From positions 1-64,000 of the forward strand of contig RQOL01000107.1 of assembly GCA_013076295.1 (NCBI GenBank): 64,000 nucleotides of DNA. Reading direction: 5' to 3'. How positions within the stretch are numbered: position 1 is the stretch's first letter; every line of letters starts with the position of its first letter. Of this stretch, positions 47,040-57,644 are shown in pieces. Under the pieces are notes generated by a model. It ran no database searches. It had not been told where the DNA came from and was given only the letters and a program-made list of their open reading frames with translations. The translations under genes and the position numbers were made by a program. The DNA comes from Sanderia malayensis (taxonomy: Eukaryota > Cnidaria > Scyphozoa > Semaeostomeae > Pelagiidae).

Positions 47040-49130
47040 AATCCTTGGATAATGCTAACTAATCCTGTTTAATGACTACTCCATTCTAGCTAATCATTCC
47101 TAGTCATTACCTTCTCAATACTTGATCCTCAATACATCCTTGATTATCATTCCTAATCATTACCTGATCATTAGTTGATCCTTCACTGACCCTTACTAAT
47201 CCTTACCAATCATACCTTTTCATTACCTGATCATTAGTAGATCCTTAACTGATCCTTGCTAGTCCTTATCAATCTTTCCTAATCATCATCTGATCATCAG
47301 TAGATCCTTAACTGATCCTTGATAATCCTTACAGTCATTCATAATCATTACTGATCATCAGTTGATCTTTAACTAATCCTCACTAATCCTAACTAATCAT
47401 TCCTAATCATTACTTCTCATTACTTGATCCTTAACTGATCCTCACTAATCCTAACTAATCATTCCTAATCATTACCTTATCATTACTTGATCCTTAACTG
47501 ATCCTTACTAATCCTAACTAATCATTCCTAATCATTACCTTATCATTACTTGATCCTTAACTGATCCTTTCTAATCCTAACTAATCATTCCTAATCATTA
47601 CCTTATCATTACTTGATCCTTAACTGATCCTTTCTAATCCTAACTAATCATTCCTAATCATTACCTTATCATTACTTGATCCTTAAATGATCCTTTCTAA
47701 TCCTAACTAATCATTCCTAATCATTACCTTATCATTACTTGATCCTTAACTGATCCTTTCTAATCCTAACTAATCATTCCTAATCATTACCTTATCATTA
47801 CTTGATCCTTAACTGATCCTTACTAATCCTAACTAATCATTCCTAATCATTACCTTATCATTACTTGATCCTTAACTGATCCTTTCTAATCCTAACTAAT
47901 CATTCCTAATCATTACCTTATCATTACTTGATCCTTAACTGATCCTTACTAATCCTAACTAATCATTCCTAATCATTACCTTATCATTACTTGATCCTTA
48001 ACTGATCCTTTCTAATCCTAACTAATCATTCCTAATCATTACCTTACCATTACTTGATCCTTAAATGATCCTTTCTAATCCTAACTAATCATTCCTAATC
48101 ATTACCTTATCATTACTTGATCCTTAACTGATCCTTTCTAATCCTAACTAATCATTCCTAATCATTACCTTATCATTACTTGATCCTTAACTGATCCTTA
48201 CTAATCCTAACTAATCATTCCTAATCAATACCTTATCATTACTTGATCCTTAACTGATCCTTATTAATCAGAACTATTCATTACTAATCATTACCTTATC
48301 ATTACTTGATCCTTAACTGATCCTTATTAATCAGAACTATTCATTACTAATCATTACCTTATCATTACTTGATCCTTAACTGATCCTTGCCAATCCTAAC
48401 CAATCATACTTAATCATTAGCAGATCATCAGTTGATCCTCAACTGATCCTTACGAATCCTTACTAATCATTCTTAATTATTATCAGGTCATCAGTTGATC
48501 CTTAGCTGATCCTCACCAATCCTTACCAATCATACATAATCATTACCTGATCATCAGTAGATCTTTTACTGATCCTTGATAATCCTAGCCAATCATACCT
48601 AATCATTAGCTGATCACGAGTTCATCCTTAACTGATCCTCAGTGATCCTTATAGTCATTCATAGTCATTACTGGTCATCAGTTGATCCTTAGCTGATCCT
48701 CACCAATCCTTACCAATCATACATAATCATTACCTGATCATCAGTTGATCCTTAGCTGATCCTCATTAATGCTTACCAATCATACTTAATCATTAGCAGA
48801 TCATCAGTTGGTCCTTAACTGATCCTTGCTAGTCCTTATCAATTTTTCCTAATCATCATCTGATCATCTGTTGATCCTTACTAGTCCTTACCACTCATTC
48901 CTAATCACTACCTGATCCTTAGTTGTTCCTTAACTAATCCTTACGAATCCTTACTAATCATTCTTAATCATTAACTGATCATTAGTTGTTCCTTAACAGA
49001 TCCTTCTAATCCTAACTATTCATTACTAATCATAGCTAGTCATTACATAATCATTAGTTGATCTTTAACTGATCCTGGCTTTATCCATTCAACATTTATC
49101 CTTACTAATCTGACTAATAATTTCTTATCA
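47040..49130. repeat. 63-bp higher-order tandem repeats, left arm
   Basis: Built from 10-12-bp subunits TAATCCTAAC, TAATCATTCC, TAATCATTAC, CTTATCATTAC, TTGATCCTTAAC, TGATCCTT(A/T)C. Between about 47,400 and 48,400 these form regular 63-bp units (about 15); toward the loop and toward the gene the order becomes irregular. Rich in GATC. Confidence 0.9.
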
Positions 49131-49176
49131 TAACCCAATCCTTATTAATCCTTGCCTAGATTTTATTAATCTTCAG

Positions 49177-49208
49177 CAGTAGTGTGGAGGGTGTTCAGTC
49201 GGGATCAA
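49177..49208. other. Palindrome loop (32 nt)
   Basis: Unpaired centre between CTTCAG and CTGAAG, containing AGTGTGGAGGGTGTTCAG. The only non-symmetric DNA of the element. Confidence 0.9.
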
Positions 49209-49254
49209 CTGAAGATTAATAAAATCTAGGCAAGGATTAATAAGGAGTGGGTTA

Positions 49255-51345
49255 TGATAAGAAATTATTAGTCAGATTAGTAAGGATAAATGTTGAATGG
49301 ATAAAGCCAGGATCAGTTAAAGATCAACTAATGATTATGTAATGACTAGCTATGATTAGTAATGAATAGTTAGGATTAGAAGGATCTGTTAAGGAACAAC
49401 TAATGATCAGTTAATGATTAAGAATGATTAGTAAGGATTCGTAAGGATTAGTTAAGGAACAACTAAGGATCAGGTAGTGATTAGGAATGAGTGGTAAGGA
49501 CTAGTAAGGATCAACAGATGATCAGATGATGATTAGGAAAAATTGATAAGGACTAGCAAGGATCAGTTAAGGACCAACTGATGATCTGCTAATGATTAAG
49601 TATGATTGGTAAGGATTAATGAGGATCAGCTAAGGATCAACTGATGATCAGGTAATGATTATGTATGATTGGTAAGGATTGGTGAGGATCAGCTAAGGAT
49701 CAACTGATGACCAGTAATGACTATGAATGACTATAAGGATCACTGAGGATCAGTTAAGGATGAACTCGTGATCAGCTAATGATTAGGTATGATTGGCTAG
49801 GATTATCAAGGATCAGTAAAAGATCTACTGATGATCAGGTAATGATTATGTATGATTGGTAAGGATTGGTGAGGATCAGCTAAGGATCAACTGATGACCT
49901 GATAATAATTAAGAATGATTAGTAAGGATTCGTAAGGATCAGTTGAGGATCAACTGATGATCTGCTAATGATTAAGTATGATTGGTTAGGATTGGCAAGG
50001 ATCAGTTAAGGATCAAGTAATGATGAGGTAATGATTAGTAATGAATAGTTCTGATTAATAAGGATCAGTTAAGGATCAAGTAATGATAAGGTAATGATTA
50101 GTAATGAATAGTTCTGATTAATAAGGATCAGTTAAGGATCAAGTAATGATAAGGTATGATTAGGAATGATTAGTTAGGATTAGTAAGGATCAGTTAAGGA
50201 TCAAGTAATGATAAGGTAATGATTAGGAATGATTAGTTAGGATTAGAAAGGATCAGTTAAGGATCAAGTAATGATAAGGTAATGATTAGGAATGATTAGT
50301 TAGGATTAGAAAGGATCATTTAAGGATCAAGTAATGGTAAGGTAATGATTAGGAATGATTAGTTAGGATTAGAAAGGATCAGTTAAGGATCAAGTAATGA
50401 TAAGGTAATGATTAGGAATGATTAGTTAGGATTAGTAAGGATCAGTTAAGGATCAAGTAATGATAAGGTAATGATTAGGAATGATTAGTTAGGATTAGAA
50501 AGGATCAGTTAAGGATCAAGTAATGATAAGGTAATGATTAGGAATGATTAGTTAGGATTAGTAAGGATCAGTTAAGGATCAAGTAATGATAAGGTAATGA
50601 TTAGGAATGATTAGTTAGGATTAGAAAGGATCAGTTAAGGATCAAGTAATGATAAGGTAATGATTAGGAATGATTAGTTAGGATTAGAAAGGATCATTTA
50701 AGGATCAAGTAATGATAAGGTAATGATTAGGAATGATTAGTTAGGATTAGAAAGGATCAGTTAAGGATCAAGTAATGATAAGGTAATGATTAGGAATGAT
50801 TAGTTAGGATTAGAAAGGATCAGTTAAGGATCAAGTAATGATAAGGTAATGATTAGGAATGATTAGTTAGGATTAGTAAGGATCAGTTAAGGATCAAGTA
50901 ATGATAAGGTAATGATTAGGAATGATTAGTTAGGATTAGTGAGGATCAGTTAAGGATCAAGTAATGAGAAGTTAATGATTAGGAATGATTAGTTAGGATT
51001 AGTGAGGATTAGTTAAAGATCAACTGATGATCAGTAATGATTATGAATGACTGTAAGGATTATCAAGGATCAGTTAAGGATCTACTGATGATCAGATGAT
51101 GATTAGGAAAGATTGATAAGGACTAGCAAGGATCAGTTAAGGATCTACTAATGATCAGGTAATGAAAAGGTATGATTGGTAAGGATTAGTAAGGGTCAGT
51201 GAAGGATCAACTAATGATCAGGTAATGATTAGGAATGATAATCAAGGATGTATTGAGGATCAAGTATTGAGAAGGTAATGACTAGGAATGATTAGCTAGA
51301 ATGGAGTAGTCATTAAACAGGATTAGTTAGCATTATCCAAGGATT
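49255..51345. repeat. 63-bp higher-order tandem repeats, right arm
   Basis: Mirror image of the left-arm array (AAGGATCAGTTAAGGATCAA, GTAATGATAAGGTAATGATT, AGGAATGATTAGTTAGGATT). Position-specific variants of single units are mostly shared with the left arm, so the arms were copied from each other after the array had formed. Confidence 0.9.
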
Positions 51346-51489
51346 AAGTTTTGTTTATTCGGAAATATCGTTCAGTCCCTCTCCCGTATCATATTGAATG
51401 GAGGAACTTATCTATAAAATCAAGCGAGTTGAGACTCTAGAATTCAGGGATTTAAGAGTTAGTTGGTAATTATAAGTAACCAGCTAGCC

Positions 51490-51990
51490 ATGAGTCAGTA
51501 TAAATGTGATCAATGTGAATTTTCTTCCAAGTATAAAAGTAATGTTGCACGACATGAAGAAGAGATGCACGAGGAGAGCAGTGAAGAGTCTGACTCAGAT
51601 GATGAGATAGAAGTTGAAAGTGATCATGATAATGATGAAACTGTCAACACTGATGAGGATCTTCCTTTAGGGAATGTATGGCCTTCTATGCGTAAGGAAG
51701 TGGATGAAGATGAAAACATATTGCAAGTTTTCAGACGTAGATTTTTATATAATAGAAGTTTTGAAAATGATGCTGTTGTAACTGCAGTTATAGCAACGAT
51801 GCAAAAAGCCCAAAGGGAAGATGATATGGATATGCAAGAGGCCTTAGATTATGCTATTGAGAAAAGAAAATATCTCATCATACGTCAAGCAAAGAATGAC
51901 GAAGAAGAGGAAGCTAGTGATTCTGAGGATGCTGCAGTGTATGAACAAACATTTAATAGTACTCCAGCATTTCCATATAGTAGGATATAA
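51490..51990 (+). CDS. C2H2 zinc-finger acidic protein, right-arm copy
   Basis: 166 residues from the first ATG (MSQYKCDQCEFSS), preceded by an in-frame stop, to TAA. One C2H2 finger: C-x2-C-x12-H-x4-H (residues about 6-28). Then a long Glu/Asp/Ser region (ESDSDDEIEVESDHDNDE), a middle region rich in charged helices (VFRRRFLYNRSFENDAVV, MQEALDYAIEKRKYLI) and a Tyr/Pro C-terminus (NSTPAFPYSRI). The only intact gene of the palindromic element. The single finger could recognise the element ends or target. No relation to a known transposase or integrase seen. The gene faces the element terminus, where the tandem repeats could act as upstream region. Confidence 0.75.
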   Translation: MSQYKCDQCEFSSKYKSNVARHEEEMHEESSEESDSDDEIEVESDHDNDETVNTDEDLPLGNVWPSMRKEVDEDENILQVFRRRFLYNRSFENDAVVTAVIATMQKAQREDDMDMQEALDYAIEKRKYLIIRQAKNDEEEEASDSEDAAVYEQTFNSTPAFPYSRI

Positions 51991-52752
51991 CAATGCTTAT
52001 AAAAAGGTTTAGATATTATTGTTTGCTAATGTAGAAAATGGCCTCTTTTTCATGGCGTCTTTCTTCTTGAAACGTGTTAAAATAGTTTCTTCAACAGCTT
52101 GCACATTTTGTTTTGAATAATGTCCATTTCAAGTTTTGTTTTAAAGTGACTCGAAATCTTGGCTATCAGCCAATCAGATTGCAGAGATTTTCTGTTAATA
52201 GAAAAATTTTTCAATGTGACGTCAGGGGATTTCCCCTCGGAAAAGTTCTAGAAGTTTCTGATTTCCCATTTCTCATGACAGAGATTTGACGCGTACATTC
52301 GAACGCCGCATTCGAAAGTTTCTGATTGGTTCTTTGAATTCAATCTCGAGCCGAGAACGTGAATTTGCCAGTTCCTCAATATTTTTGTGTTTTCTTGCGA
52401 TTTATTTAACAATTTCTTATCATCTTATAAATGCATGGAAAATATGAAATAAGTCATTCAATATAATCAAGAGATTTTCTTTTTATTGCTGTAAAAATAT
52501 TTTTTATAAACAACACCGTTTTTTAGTTATTAAGCTTTTTATGGGTTTTTATCAGCTTTGGCGATGTTTTGCAACTTCAAACTAACTTTACCAGATTCTA
52601 GAAGTTTCTGATTTCTCATGACAGAGATTTTCCGCGTATATTCGAACGCCGCATTCGAACGCGCATGCGTGATCTTAACACTAAAATAAAATAAAAATTC
52701 TAATGCGCATGCGTGCGCCAGGTGGGCTCGGACACGCACTTCATCTCCTACT

Positions 52753-52758
52753 GATATC
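52753..52758. other. Target-site duplication, right (GATATC)
   Basis: Second copy of the 6-bp duplication. Confidence 0.92.
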
Positions 52759-52863
52759 GCAAAGTTCCATAATTTTTTCGTTTAGCTGGTGGAAGTATTT
52801 CTTCTTTTCCCTCAAGGTATTTATCAATGAATCAGCGTTTGTGATCACTGTATCCCGCGGCAT
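52753..52863 (-). pseudogene. BEL-B gag, N-terminal fragment beyond the palindrome
   Basis: The minus strand from 52,863 encodes MPRDTVITNADS and a charged helix-like stretch up to the GATATC copy at 52,753-52,758, in the frame that continues at 45,632 once one GATATC is removed. This fragment is the decisive proof that the palindrome is an insertion in gag. Upstream of the Met the frame stays open for about 12 codons to a stop. Confidence 0.8.
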
Positions 52864-53129
52864 ATTGTCCGATTCTCTTAAAGTGCTTATGCAACGAATT
52901 TTTACATAGTGTTTTTATTTCAAAAATCTATAGATTTCAATGCACTGATTAACGTGGCGCAAATAAAATTTGCAAATTATGTATACTTTTTTCGCTATTA
53001 ACCTTCAAAGTAGGCAATTTTGACCTTTTTCGTGCGAAAACTGAACATCACTCTGATGTCATCAAACGTCGCGTCTGCAACGTCAAGCAATCGTATTCAA
53101 TACTCCCTCCGTGCAGAGATTCATGGCAC
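52864..53129. other. Upstream flank of BEL-B, nothing recognised
   Basis: AT-rich; no LTR boundary, primer site or coding similarity could be supported. Confidence 0.4.
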
Positions 53130-53369
53130 CTCCATGCCAAACGAGCAAATTATGTGGCAAAATTATGGAAATCGAGCTTCTGCAGCACAGTTGAAATCAA
53201 GAATGTAGAAGATCACGGCTGGACAGAGAACGGAGAAATCGTTTGGGTAAAATAGGCATTTCCAGAAGACGTTGAGGAACTCTTACTTTCCGTCGAAAAT
53301 GAAAATTGTGACGATGACAGGTTCTATTTAATAGAAGATGCAGATCCCGACAGTGATAGCAACGATTAG
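53130..53369 (+). pseudogene. TE-associated protein tail (relic)
   Basis: One frame with a single stop (TAG 53,253-53,255) reads HAKRANYVAKLWKSSF, then DHGWTENGEIVWV, AFPEDVEELLLSVENE and an acidic end (DADPDSDSND) with TAG at 53,367-53,369. The order (R)-N-Y-(x)-A-x-(L/I)-W-(K/R), a Gly-Trp turn, and a conserved F-P-E-x-(V/I)-E-x-L-L motif is one I associate with C-termini of repeated, transposon-linked proteins in cnidarian genomes. No better name is justified. Confidence 0.45.
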
Positions 53370-53614
53370 GTGAGCAGAATACTTTGTTTTCTTGATTAAA
53401 ATATTATAACATCATATAAATATTATGTTTATAGTTTTATGTAAATGTAAAAAAGTTACCCACCACGACCCCCAGAAACCCCTACCCCACCCCCTATTCT
53501 CTATTTTGCAGCAGGCATGGCCAGTTGACAAACAGACTAACATTTATTGCCATTTTGCTTGTTTTCATAAGTGAAGTCTCTCTAAAAAACCGTTTTTACG
53601 AAAATCACGATCTG

Positions 53615-53639
53615 ATGACGTCATTTTTTATGACGTCAT
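53615..53639. repeat. Paired ATGACGTCAT palindromes
   Basis: Two copies of ATGACGTCAT (CRE-like) separated by 5 nt. The surrounding 53,370-54,788 has no coding signal that I can support. A C-rich stretch lies near 53,470-53,500. Confidence 0.7.
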
Positions 53640-54788
53640 AAAATTTAAACAGCTAATAACATATGAACAACAAATGATATCGAGATCAAATAACGTTCAG
53701 TGTGATAAGATTCTCATCTGCTACTAGAAAAATTAAAATAACTAGTCATGGAAAGCTGCATCGGGATGAAATAAACAACTTTTATTTTATAAGGGCTCAG
53801 TACTGAAATCCTGAAGTAACAATTGCCCATAAATGGTAAACGCAGCAGCCCCCCCTTGATCACCAAAACTTTTTTAGGGGTTCTTGTGATGGGCTTTCAG
53901 AAAAAAGAGGTCTCGTTTGGTTCGGCTTTGGGTTACTCCTACCGTACTCAGGGCCTGGTCATTTCCTTACCGTCTTCGCATTCCTCAGCACTGCAATCCC
54001 TGCTGTCATGAACTACTATCCAACTAAGAATGTTTAATTTATGGGACCTTCTATTCAATTCTGATCACCAAAAATTGCACAAATACCCACGAATACACAC
54101 AACGAGATACGACAAAGCGCAAAAACTATCTATTATACTGAATGTAGTCATACGCCCGCCCCCACTGAGCACATTGAAAAGCCACTACATGGGCAATTTG
54201 TATTTCCTCCCCACAGCTGCAAGCTCTTCAAAAACCCTTCAAATTCCAACCCCAATATGCGCCGACCTGTTTCTCATCATCAAAGTAGAAAAATCAAATA
54301 TCAAGCTCATCGTGTGCAAGAAAATCGATGTCAAATTTGTTTCTTCAGTACGGGAAAAAAACGGGGTTCCCACTATGATGTCGTAGTGGACTCGACCCAT
54401 TCCTAAAAATGAGACACGAAAGTGTGAACGCAATCGCTCGTAACTCAACAACTACTCATCAGAGCAAAAAATATAAACGGTATCAGAATCAGCGCATTCG
54501 ATTCTATACTTTTATAGGTGTTAAATGCAATTTAAGAACAATTAATGTGCGATAGAAATTGCCACTGCGAAATAATGTGTATGTCCATCAACATGATCCC
54601 ACAAGGGTGTGGTTAAACAAACCTAACAAACATATATTGACGTCGGTAATCTCTTGGCAATTTATTCAAGGCATGTTCGTGCCAAGTTCAGATGCAACAA
54701 TCATTCTAAGGCCTAGCGCACAGAACAAGGATTGATTTTGCTATCCACATTTGTCTTTGTGTTTGTTACACTGGACTTAACGCTGGTG

Positions 54789-55121
54789 CCATAGGCGCCG
54801 ACTTTTATTCTTCCCAGGGGGGGCTCAAAATTAAAAAAAAAACTGGAAAAATAAAAAGGTAGAAAAACTTCCTGTCACTTTTAAATAACGTACAATATAC
54901 ACATGTATTATGTATAATAAAACACAAAACATTGCAGTAAAACAGATATAACATCATGGTCTACAGTATCATCAGTTCAATTCTTTAATTAGTGTTTCTT
55001 CAATAAAATAAACGTGTTTTTTCAGATCACAAACAAAATTCCCAGGGGGGGCTGAGCCCCCCCATAGAAATTTCCATAGGGGGCTTGAGCCCCCAAGCCC
55101 CCACGTAGTCGGCGCCTATGG
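54789..55121. mobile_element. MITE with GC-rich terminal repeats
   Basis: 333 bp. Ends CCATAGGCGCCGACT / AGTCGGCGCCTATGG. Flanking 6-bp duplication CTGGTG (54,783-54,788; 55,122-55,127). Inside are two hairpin-forming stretches (GGGGGGGCTGAGCCCCCCC and GGGGGCTTGAGCCCCC) and an AT-rich centre. No coding capacity; mobilised in trans if at all. Confidence 0.85.
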
Positions 55122-55127
55122 CTGGTG

Positions 55128-56792
55128 CACTTGTACTGAAGAAAGATCAGATAAGCTATGGAATTAGTTGGTTTGGCAGGATTGCGCATAAGGCAATACA
55201 AGGGAGAAAGGAGAATCGATTTGGTGAGATTGTTTCTTATCACATTTCTTTCGATATTGATTTACACCAAACTTTCGTTATTTTATCAGTCTTCAGACAG
55301 ACTTCATTGTGTATTGAGGGGTACCTTGTTACTACAGGGCTGTTCCGCATTATATCTCTTCCAGTATTCATTTTACACCAAACTTTCGTTATTGTTCAAC
55401 AATCCTCAAACTGAGTTCAAATAAATATGTCCTTGGTATTGCAGGCCTGAGAGCCACAGTCTTTTCGATTAATTCGGCCAAGATTTTGCACCAGCTACAC
55501 AGTGAAGCCGTGTGTCCCCCTTCAAGTTGAGCTTACGCAATCGTGTCCCCAGAGGCTGATGCTTCGACTATTTTAAATTTGTTTTGTTATTTAACTTCAT
55601 TTAACTGCATGTCTGTCTCTTGCCCTTCTCTGTTGTCATTTGGTTTTCGTAACATATATTGTTCGTTTAGCAAACTACCCTACTCAGGACCCCGGCACCG
55701 GTTAGCAACACTAGCGAATCTGGTGGATATGAGAATCTTTAGAGCTTCCCTCCTCACCATTTATTGATAGAAAGCGACAGGCTCGCTACAAAAATTACCC
55801 CTTCGAAGTAAATGGCTACAACCTCTTGACAAAGTTGAATTGATTGATATAATGTAAGGAAGGTTGGAGGAATGCTGCTATTTAACCATCCATAAGTGCT
55901 ATGAAATCTGAATCTTGGAGCACGAGCACGGTCAAGAAGGTCACTTTCCCCAAATCTAGCTTGTCAAATCAGAATTCATCATGTGGGGCAAAGGGTGGAA
56001 TGCACGCCATGCTTTCTGTTTGAGCAATCCTGCCCACGCTGTGCCTAACGGCTTTCATTGGATAAATAATTGTTTTTGATGCCTTCTGTCTCGAATATTC
56101 TACACCCGGGGATTGCCCGCCACCGCGAAGTGTTATCATCTGCGGGGTGGCTGTCACTTTTGAGCAAAGTTTATTGGCTGTTTTAATTAACAAAGAAACT
56201 TATCTTTGCAATATCAACAACAACAGTTCTTGGACTTTCGGACTTTTCATGCTACAATGGCACTAAATGTTTACCTAACATCCCGGATGCGGGTTCATTG
56301 TCATGGAATATCGCATTTGTCTTAGTTCCTCTTATCTATATTCTCACGCATTTTGTTAGTTCATATATTCGGCACCCGCACGAGTGGTAAATATCTTGAG
56401 CTGCTTTTTCTGGACCCGCAAATCGTTCGGCTCATTGTCATATATGTCAAAGTAGCATGCGCACAAGACATGCCTCCGCTTTCATAAGGACGTAATGAGC
56501 GTCCTGTCCTTGACCATCCGGTTGGGTCAAGGCGTTTTAGTAATCTGCACCCAGGGTGGCCAATATAGATTTTCAAACCCAATGCTAGCAATCCGGCTTT
56601 TGTGAATTTGTTTGATTTCGATTATATCTCTCTGGTGGTCGCAACGTGATCTACTCCTAAATTTTACATGAACATAACTCACAATCACATTGTGCCATTA
56701 CCTATATGCGTCAAGCAACATGCGTCGTCGTGGCAGCTTTTATACCAACAGGCCTAATCATGGCTCTTTTGATACCAACAGGCTGTGTTCAT
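55128..56792. other. No gene recognised
   Basis: Short open frames without domains. A phrase ACACCAAACTTTCGTTATT occurs twice (about 55,263 and 55,377). Nothing else supported. Confidence 0.5.
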
Positions 56793-57262
56793 GGCCTGCA
56801 TGTGATATAATAAATGATTCCCACAGAAGTCAGTCAAGCGCCGTGGTGGCCAGTCCCCACGTGACTGGTACTATCTGGGGTTTCTGCGTTTTTGCCAACC
56901 ATATTCTGTATAACATGTAATGGTTATGTATTTGCATTGCCACTAGGCTTTGTTTTGGCTGTATTCTTGGCCTGCATGTGATATAATAAATGATTCCCAC
57001 AGAAGTCAGTCAAGCGCCGTGGTGGCCAGTCCCCACGTGACTGGTACTATCTGGGGTTTCTGCGTTTTTGCCAACCATATTCTGTATAACATATAATGGT
57101 TATGTATTTGCATTGCCACTAGGCTTTGTTTTGGCTGTATTCTTGGCCTGCATGTGATATAATAAATGATTCCCACAGAAGTCAGTCAAGCGCCGTGGTG
57201 GCCAGTCCCCACGTGACTCGTACTATCTGGGGGTCTGCGTTTTGCCAACCATATTCTGTCTC
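56793..57262. repeat. 176-bp tandem repeat, nearly three copies
   Basis: GGCCTGCATGTGATATAATA starts at 56,793, 56,969 and 57,145, giving a period of 176 bp. Each unit contains the E-box-like CCCCACGTGACT. The third copy is incomplete and more diverged. Short open frames in it only reflect the repeat. Confidence 0.9.
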
Positions 57263-57640
57263 CATTGGTGGCTTAATAATAAAAGAAATGCGTCGCGTTG
57301 GCGGCTTAATACCAACTTGCAAAAATATGCCACTCTTTGGGTTCGTCTGGCCTTATGCCTGCGGCCTTTTTGGCTTTTAGTTTCCTTAGGAGGCCACCGT
57401 CGACTCGCTGAAGTCGGCAGCGGGTGACCTCCATTATGATTTTATGATTTCGCAGTTATGTTTATGCATTTTGTTCCTGATCTGCCATTTTGTTAAGCCT
57501 TTTTGTTTGGAGGGCCAGGAGAAGTCACTTCCACCTGCTCCCCAGAATAGGTAGTTTTGAAACAGTTCTGACAGAAAGAAACTAATTATACTCACGATAA
57601 TAATAAAAATAATAATGCGTTCGGTGGGGTCACACTTCGT
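57263..57640. other. No gene recognised
   Basis: Nothing supported apart from short AT-rich runs near 57,595. Confidence 0.5.
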
Positions 57641-57644
57641 GTTC

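Larger units (their letters stand above)
45633..49176. repeat. Palindrome left arm
   Basis: Inverted partner of 49,209-52,752. It carries the left zinc-finger ORF (minus strand) and tandem repeats from about 47,040. Confidence 0.93.
45633..52752. mobile_element. Giant palindromic element (Polinton-like ends)
   Basis: 7,120 bp, two 3,544-bp arms and a 32-nt loop. Ends are 5'-AGTAGGAGATGAAG...CTTCATCTCCTACT-3'. Flanked by GATATC at 45,627-45,632 and 52,753-52,758. Mirror coordinates sum to 98,385 at the ends, at both zinc-finger ORFs and at the loop, so indels cancel overall; scattered mismatches separate the arms (for example the ATG/ACG at 51,490/46,895). Each arm from end to loop: GC-rich end, subterminal direct repeats, zinc-finger ORF facing outward, 63-bp-type tandem repeats. 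5'-AG ends and 6-bp duplications are known from Polintons/Mavericks, but no polymerase, integrase, ATPase or capsid gene is present. Confidence 0.92.
49209..52752. repeat. Palindrome right arm
   Basis: Inverted partner of 45,633-49,176. It carries the right zinc-finger ORF (plus strand). Confidence 0.93.
43566..52863 (-). mobile_element. BEL/Pao element B, truncated, split by palindromic element
   Basis: Minus-strand BEL element with gag and protease-RT start. Its 3' half (rest of RT, RNase H, integrase, LTR) is lost at the 10-bp repeat. I find no LTR or primer site upstream of the first gag Met at 52,863. A 7.1-kb palindromic element is inserted in gag with a GATATC duplication. Confidence 0.85.

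Noticed and set aside
49900..51000. Telomeric repeats (TTAGGATTAG looks like TTAGG/TTAGGG)
   Set aside because: The motif is part of a 63-bp unit and never forms a run of 5- or 6-bp telomere repeats.
47040..51345. CRISPR-like array
   Set aside because: Units are contiguous without unique spacers and the DNA is eukaryotic; it is a higher-order satellite.
45633..52752. Palindrome as a missed-adapter (inverted read) assembly artefact
   Set aside because: Unique flanks on both sides are the two halves of one gag gene, a 6-bp duplication flanks it, and the arms carry real differences. An artefact would not give this.
54030..54451. Overlapping ORFs of 70-118 codons
   Set aside because: No recognisable motif and no codon pattern; chance open frames in AT-rich DNA.
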